Positions 60,852 to 64,000 of a stretch of DNA of 64,000 nucleotides are shown one piece after another. Position 1 is the stretch's first letter; every line of letters begins with the position of its first letter. The translations under genes were made by a program, and so were the position numbers. Origin of the DNA: Streptomyces sp. SA15 (GTDB taxonomy: Bacteria > Actinomycetota > Actinomycetes > Streptomycetales > Streptomycetaceae); assembly GCF_002291145.1 (NCBI RefSeq), contig NZ_NTGE01000140.1, positions 1 to 64,000 on the forward strand, in the 5' to 3' direction. A model generated the notes under the pieces. That model searched no databases, was not told the origin of the DNA, and was given only the letters and a program-made list of their open reading frames with translations.

Positions 60852-61114
60852 CGCACCCTGCGTGAGCAGGGAGTCGACCTGCGGATCTCACTCATCCGCA
60901 GACCCAGCGAGCGCAACGAGCGCAGGACGTAGGCCTCCGCCACCGCGACGAAGGGGACCGAGGGCTGTCCCTTGCGAACTGGCTCGACTCGATGCTCGAG
61001 AGGCGCCCCGGCGGCTGTCCCTTTCAGCCAGTTCGTGAGCGTTGACGGCGGAAGCTCCAGGTGGGAGGCCGTCTCCGTAGGCGTGAGCAGCCCGTCCGTG
61101 AATCGGTCGACCAT
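60852..61114 (-). pseudogene. Truncated helix-turn-helix gene (DUF433-like)
   Basis: The minus-strand frame reads MVDRFTDGLLTPTETASHLE, PPSTLTNWLKG and PFVAVAEAYVLRSLRSLGLR, which resembles the N-terminal half of DUF433-type HTH proteins. After MSEIR the homology continues one frame over (VDSLLTQGAS), and it stops at the end of the channel gene. So it has lost one base and its C terminus. The frame is also open upstream through a Pro-rich stretch, so the N terminus is unclear. Confidence 0.5.
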
Positions 61115-61464
61115 GACCCGCCTCCCGCTGATCTCAGCCTCATGCTGTTCCACGAGGCGCAGCGAGGCGAGGATGACGACGGCCTGGGGATCGGCGTCGG
61201 CGAGTGTGGGTGTAGCGGGCTCGTCGCGCGGCGGGGACGCGGGCGCAGGGGCGGTGGCGGTGGGCAGAGGAGCCGCAGCACCAGAGGCAGCCGGTGCCGA
61301 GGCAGCCGGTGCCGGTGGATTGGTGTCTTCCGCAGGCTTGCGCGGCCGGGGCGGCGACGGCGGAGTGGGCTGGTCCCGGCCGGGCGGCACGAGTTGCGGG
61401 GTTGATCGTCGCCCGACGGTAGGGAGCTCGTTTTCCGCGCGTCCGTGGCTGCGGGGCGGTCGTT
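61115..61464. other. Unassigned 350-bp stretch
   Basis: On the minus strand this stretch stays open and encodes Pro/Ala-rich sequence, then PQAVVILASLRLVEQHEAEI before the HTH fragment. It may be the N-terminal part of the broken HTH gene. No promoter or RNA signal was seen. Confidence 0.35.
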
Positions 61465-62091
61465 TCAGGTGGTGCGCCGGTCGTCGACGCAGACGGAGAG
61501 GTGTGTCCATGGCGCGGTGAGCTGTGTCAGTTCGTCGGCGGTCGTGCTGCTCGCCGTGCGCAGGCGCTCGTCCGGGAGGAAGTGGACGATGGTCCCGGTC
61601 GTACGGTTGTCGGCGATCGGTTCCAAGTCGGTGGTGGGGACGCCGTGTTCGTATCGCTGGGTCCAGGATCCGTTGCGGCGGCGGTTGGTGTGGACGAGCC
61701 AGGCACTGAGTGCGGCGACGGTGGACATGCCCCGGCGGGGGTGTTTGTCGGGCAGCGGTGGCGTGTCGGGGTGGTCGAAGAAGCGGAGGTCCTTCGTCGC
61801 CATGACCGGCTTCTTCACGACCTGGCCGTGTTCGTCGAGGCGTGTGTCGGTGCCCCGTCCGTCGTCGGCGACGGCCACGGAACCATCGGGGTGGAGGGTG
61901 ATGCGGCAGTGCCCGCCGCTGTTGCATTGGGCCTCGTCGGCGGCATAGGCGACGACCTCCAGGATCAGATGCCGGATGCCGCCGGGGGCGAACCCAGCCG
62001 GGTTCTGGCGGATGTGCTCCAGGTGGTCGAGGTCGACGGTGCTCGCCCAGTCGTGTGTCGTAGTGCGCCAGGCAGCCCTTGGTGCGTCCAT
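61465..62091 (-). CDS. Short GyrB-like GHKL-domain protein
   Basis: A 208-residue protein related to the ATPase domain of GyrB. HLILEVVAYAADEAQ is the N-box, and VADDGRGTDTR is the G1 motif with its Asp intact. The GMSTVAALSAWL segment corresponds to the lid. In GyrB the N-box is ExxxNAxDE, but here the Asn is Tyr (Y49), while E45, D52 and E53 remain. Transducer and toprim domains are absent. ATP hydrolysis is therefore doubtful. The ATG at 62091 fits the domain start. Confidence 0.7.
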   Translation of the reverse strand: MDAPRAAWRTTTHDWASTVDLDHLEHIRQNPAGFAPGGIRHLILEVVAYAADEAQCNSGGHCRITLHPDGSVAVADDGRGTDTRLDEHGQVVKKPVMATKDLRFFDHPDTPPLPDKHPRRGMSTVAALSAWLVHTNRRRNGSWTQRYEHGVPTTDLEPIADNRTTGTIVHFLPDERLRTASSTTADELTQLTAPWTHLSVCVDDRRTT

Positions 62092-62240
62092 CCGAGAAGT
62101 ATGCGGGGCGCCTCATTACGGTATGGGATGGAGTGCGGGCCAACTTGCTTCAATATGCGCCCCGGCCGCCTGCCGTCCCCTCCAGGGGCAGGAACAGGAC
62201 GGGGTCCGAGAACCCCGTCCGCTACCCAGGAAACCCCAAC

Positions 62241-62672
62241 TCAGGGCCACACAAGGCAATAAGGCTGATGCCCCGCCTCATGCAACCGATGGCTGAAGTC
62301 CTGCCACTCATGCAGCAGTTGGTACACATTGAACGCGTCCCGAGGCCCACCCCGGTCCGGCACCGTCGACCAGATGAACGCCGCCGCGCCCACCGCCTCC
62401 TCGCCGATGCCGCGCAGAGGGTCGACGACCGTCATGGGGAGCTTGACCACGGCGTAGTCGGGGTGCAGGACGACCAGTTCGAGCGGCGGGACCTTGTGCA
62501 GGGGGACGCCCTCTATGCCGGTGAGGACCATCGCCGCCATCGTCTCCGGCTTGATCTTCGTGAACATGCCGTTCATGCCGAGCTCGTCGCCGCCGAGTTC
62601 CTCGGGGCGCATCGAGATCGGGACGCGGGCCGCGGTCGCGCCGTCCGGCGCGCCGAAGTACTTGTACGTCAC
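62241..62672 (-). CDS. Conserved hypothetical protein upstream of hemL
   Basis: A 143-residue protein: VTYKYFGAPDGATAARVPIS, ELGMNGMFTKIKPETMAAMV, LVVLHPDYAVVKLPMTVVDP and HEWQDFSHRLHEAGHQPYCL. It looks like a well-folded soluble domain found in Streptomyces, with no known function. The GTG at 62672 removes a low-complexity extension of the open frame; only a weak G-rich ribosome binding site precedes it. Confidence 0.6.
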   Translation of the reverse strand: MTYKYFGAPDGATAARVPISMRPEELGGDELGMNGMFTKIKPETMAAMVLTGIEGVPLHKVPPLELVVLHPDYAVVKLPMTVVDPLRGIGEEAVGAAAFIWSTVPDRGGPRDAFNVYQLLHEWQDFSHRLHEAGHQPYCLVWP

Positions 62673-63431
62673 CCCCACCCGACCACCATTCCTGCTCCCC
62701 GCCCGCAGCCGGTCGACCCGTCGGTCGAGCCGGTCGGACTCACCAGTTCCACCAGTTCCACCGGGTTCTCCCTGGCCGCCCTGGCCACCCGGTATTACGT
62801 GTCCCTGACGTGCTTCGTTCGATTCCTCCGCGTCGCGCCGGTGCCTTCCCCGCCGGGCACGTCGAGGACCCAAGTCGTCAGTCCCCTCGCCCAGTCCGCC
62901 ACCGCGATGCATATCTCCACCCGACTGCTTTTCTAGGACGCGTGGCCCCCGCCGCGCAACCCGATCATCGTGTCAGTGACCTCCCCCACGGCCGCCCGCC
63001 GAAACGTGCGTTGAAACACCTGTCCGCAGGATCTTCGCAGGCCCTGAACAAGCGGCACTACAGATTTGCCCCCGTGAGCTGTGTGTATCAGGTCTCAGTC
63101 TCGCAGATGTCTCACAGATTGCGGGCGGGGAGACTGGCTGCCGGGTCAGTAGCGGCCGAGCGAGGCCCCCAAGACCGAGCCAACACCGAGCCAAGACCGA
63201 TCCCAGGCCGACCCGAGGCCGACCCGAGGCCGACCCGAGGCCGACCCGAGGCCGACCCGAGGCCGACCCGAGACCGATCCCAGGCCGATCCAAGCCCGAT
63301 CCCACGCCGACCCGTGGCCACCCGGGTCACCCCCGCACCTCGCTGCCGTACGTCCCCCCTGGCCTACCCTGAGGAGGTCACTGGCAAGCGGAGACCGAGA
63401 ACGTCGGAGAAGGTCGGAGAAGTCGCAGGTC
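62673..63431. other. Non-coding region before hemL
   Basis: This 759-base stretch has no convincing gene. Long open frames in it translate to low-complexity or repeat-driven sequence. It holds the 11-bp repeat array. The bases 63320-63431 must contain the hemL promoter and leader, but no clear promoter hexamers were seen. Confidence 0.5.
63171..63313. repeat. 11-bp minisatellite upstream of hemL
   Basis: Thirteen tandem 11-bp units. The central five (63215-63269) are identical, GAGGCCGACCC; the flanks vary (AAGACCGAGCC, CAGGCCGATCC, CACGCCGACCC). The unit length is near one helical turn, so any bending or protein contacts would be in phase. It ends 118 bases before the hemL start. Confidence 0.92.
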
Positions 63432-64000
63432 ATGAGCGAAATGCCCTATTCATACGATGCGCCTGTCTCACAGGCTCTTTTCGACCGTGCGGCCGCCGTC
63501 ACGCCCGGCGGCGTGAACTCCCCGGTGCGCGCCTTCCGCGCCGTGGGCGGAACGCCCCGGTTCATGGTGTCCGGCAGTGGTCCGTATCTGACCGATGCGG
63601 ATGGGCGCGAATACGTCGATCTCGTCTGTTCCTGGGGGCCCATGATCCTCGGGCACTCCCACCCCGAGGTCATCGCCGCCGTGCAGGACGCCGTCTCCCG
63701 CGGGACCTCCTTCGGTACGCCCGGTGAGGGAGAGGTCGCGCTCGCCGAGGAGATCGTGGCCAGGGTCGAGCCCGTCGATCAGGTGCGGCTCGTGTCCAGT
63801 GGGACCGAGGCGACCATGTCGGCCATCCGGCTCGCCCGCGGGTTCACCCGGCGCACCAAGGTGATCAAGTTCGCCGGGTGTTATCACGGGCACGTCGACT
63901 CGCTGCTCGCCGCTGCCGGATCGGGCGTCGCGACCTTCGCTCTTCCCGACACTCCCGGCGTCACCGGTGCCCAGGCCGGCGACACCATCGTGCTGCCGTA
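63432..64000 (+). CDS. hemL: Glutamate-1-semialdehyde 2,1-aminomutase (partial, 5' part)
   Basis: The first 189 residues of a class III PLP aminotransferase-fold enzyme that converts glutamate-1-semialdehyde to 5-aminolevulinate, between the HemA and HemB steps. TPGGVNSPVRAFRAVGGTPR, VDLVCSWGPMILGHSHPEV, RLVSSGTEATMSAIRLARGF and KFAGCYHGHVDSLL are family signatures. The PLP Lys lies beyond the window. The ATG at 63432 (MSEMPYSYD) follows GGAGAAG. The frame is open to the window end. Confidence 0.95.
   Translation, partial: MSEMPYSYDAPVSQALFDRAAAVTPGGVNSPVRAFRAVGGTPRFMVSGSGPYLTDADGREYVDLVCSWGPMILGHSHPEVIAAVQDAVSRGTSFGTPGEGEVALAEEIVARVEPVDQVRLVSSGTEATMSAIRLARGFTRRTKVIKFAGCYHGHVDSLLAAAGSGVATFALPDTPGVTGAQAGDTIVLP

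Noticed and set aside
60425..62143. Minus-strand frame of over 500 codons spanning the channel gene, the HTH remnant and the GyrB-like gene
   Set aside because: It reads antisense to the two-NPA channel and out of frame with the GyrB-like protein; only the short HTH-like part at 60852-61114 has family resemblance.
63171..63313. CRISPR array
   Set aside because: Repeats are head-to-tail 11-bp units without spacers. The arrays at 4387 and 59901 likewise lack unique spacers of constant length and have no cas genes.
62810..63727. Plus-strand frame across the 11-bp repeats into hemL
   Set aside because: Its protein is repeat-driven and out of frame with hemL, which is certain.

Overview
The window is chromosomal DNA of a Streptomyces. 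Base composition is very GC-rich, GTG and TTG starts are common, and several genes are genus landmarks: the developmental sigma factor bldN with its anti-sigma factor rsbN, the BldD target bdtA, the redox regulator rex fused by overlaps to hemA-hemC-hemD, class I lysS, and the actinobacterial small ribosomal protein bS22. No species is inferred. The window opens in the 3' end of an rRNA operon (23S end, 5S, terminator) and closes inside hemL.

0.4-12 kb: HAD hydrolase, VC0807-type membrane protein, MFS transporter, AcuC-like deacetylase, a tandem-repeat tract, a phosphatase-like gene, bdtA, bS22, a nucleotide-sugar-epimerase-like protein and a PlsC acyltransferase. Convergent to these lies rsbN-bldN with a recognisable BldN-type promoter before rsbN, then an HAD-IB phosphatase. 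12.4-21 kb: glutaredoxin-like protein, a clear Rex operator, rex-hemA-hemC-hemD with 4-bp overlaps, an FAD oxidoreductase and hemB; with hemL at the right edge this covers most of the C5 route from glutamyl-tRNA to uroporphyrinogen III. 21-36.5 kb: DUF805 protein, methyltransferase, aminotransferase, an antitoxin with a frameshifted toxin, two paralogous membrane-anchored HTH regulators (one frameshifted) beside a secreted peptidoglycan-binding protein, divergent argS and lysS, a DUF2637 protein, two DUF3558 lipoproteins and rtcB. 36.6-47.5 kb: a solitary serine recombinase, then small metabolic genes with adjacent regulators (MarR, HxlR, AraC), a luciferase-like/FMN-reductase pair and an OmpR-type two-component system.

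47.5-58.9 kb is the most unusual part. On the minus strand four genes, nearly all with 4-bp overlaps, encode a cytoplasmic trypsin-like protease with an effector-associated domain, a VMAP-type protein with a related domain, a MoxR-type AAA ATPase, and a 1612-residue protein joining a vWA-like domain, an NB-ARC-type NTPase and about ten TPRs. Facing them on the plus strand are a 71-residue peptide resembling FxSxx-COOH precursors and, overlapping it by 4 bp, an HExxH-type peptide hydroxylase; a trypsin-co-occurring domain 1 protein is divergent. The layout fits an NTP-dependent conflict/signalling system merged with a RiPP cassette, but the radical-SAM maturase FxsB, normally expected, is absent from the window and the peptide carries an extra C-terminal tail.

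59-64 kb: an arsenic cassette (arsC, arsR, aquaporin-type channel) with a 22-bp repeat array, a decayed HTH gene, a short GyrB-like protein lacking the N-box Asn, a conserved hypothetical gene, an 11-bp minisatellite and the 5' part of hemL. Several other repeat families and two homopolymer frameshifts are recorded. No tRNA gene or CRISPR array was seen.
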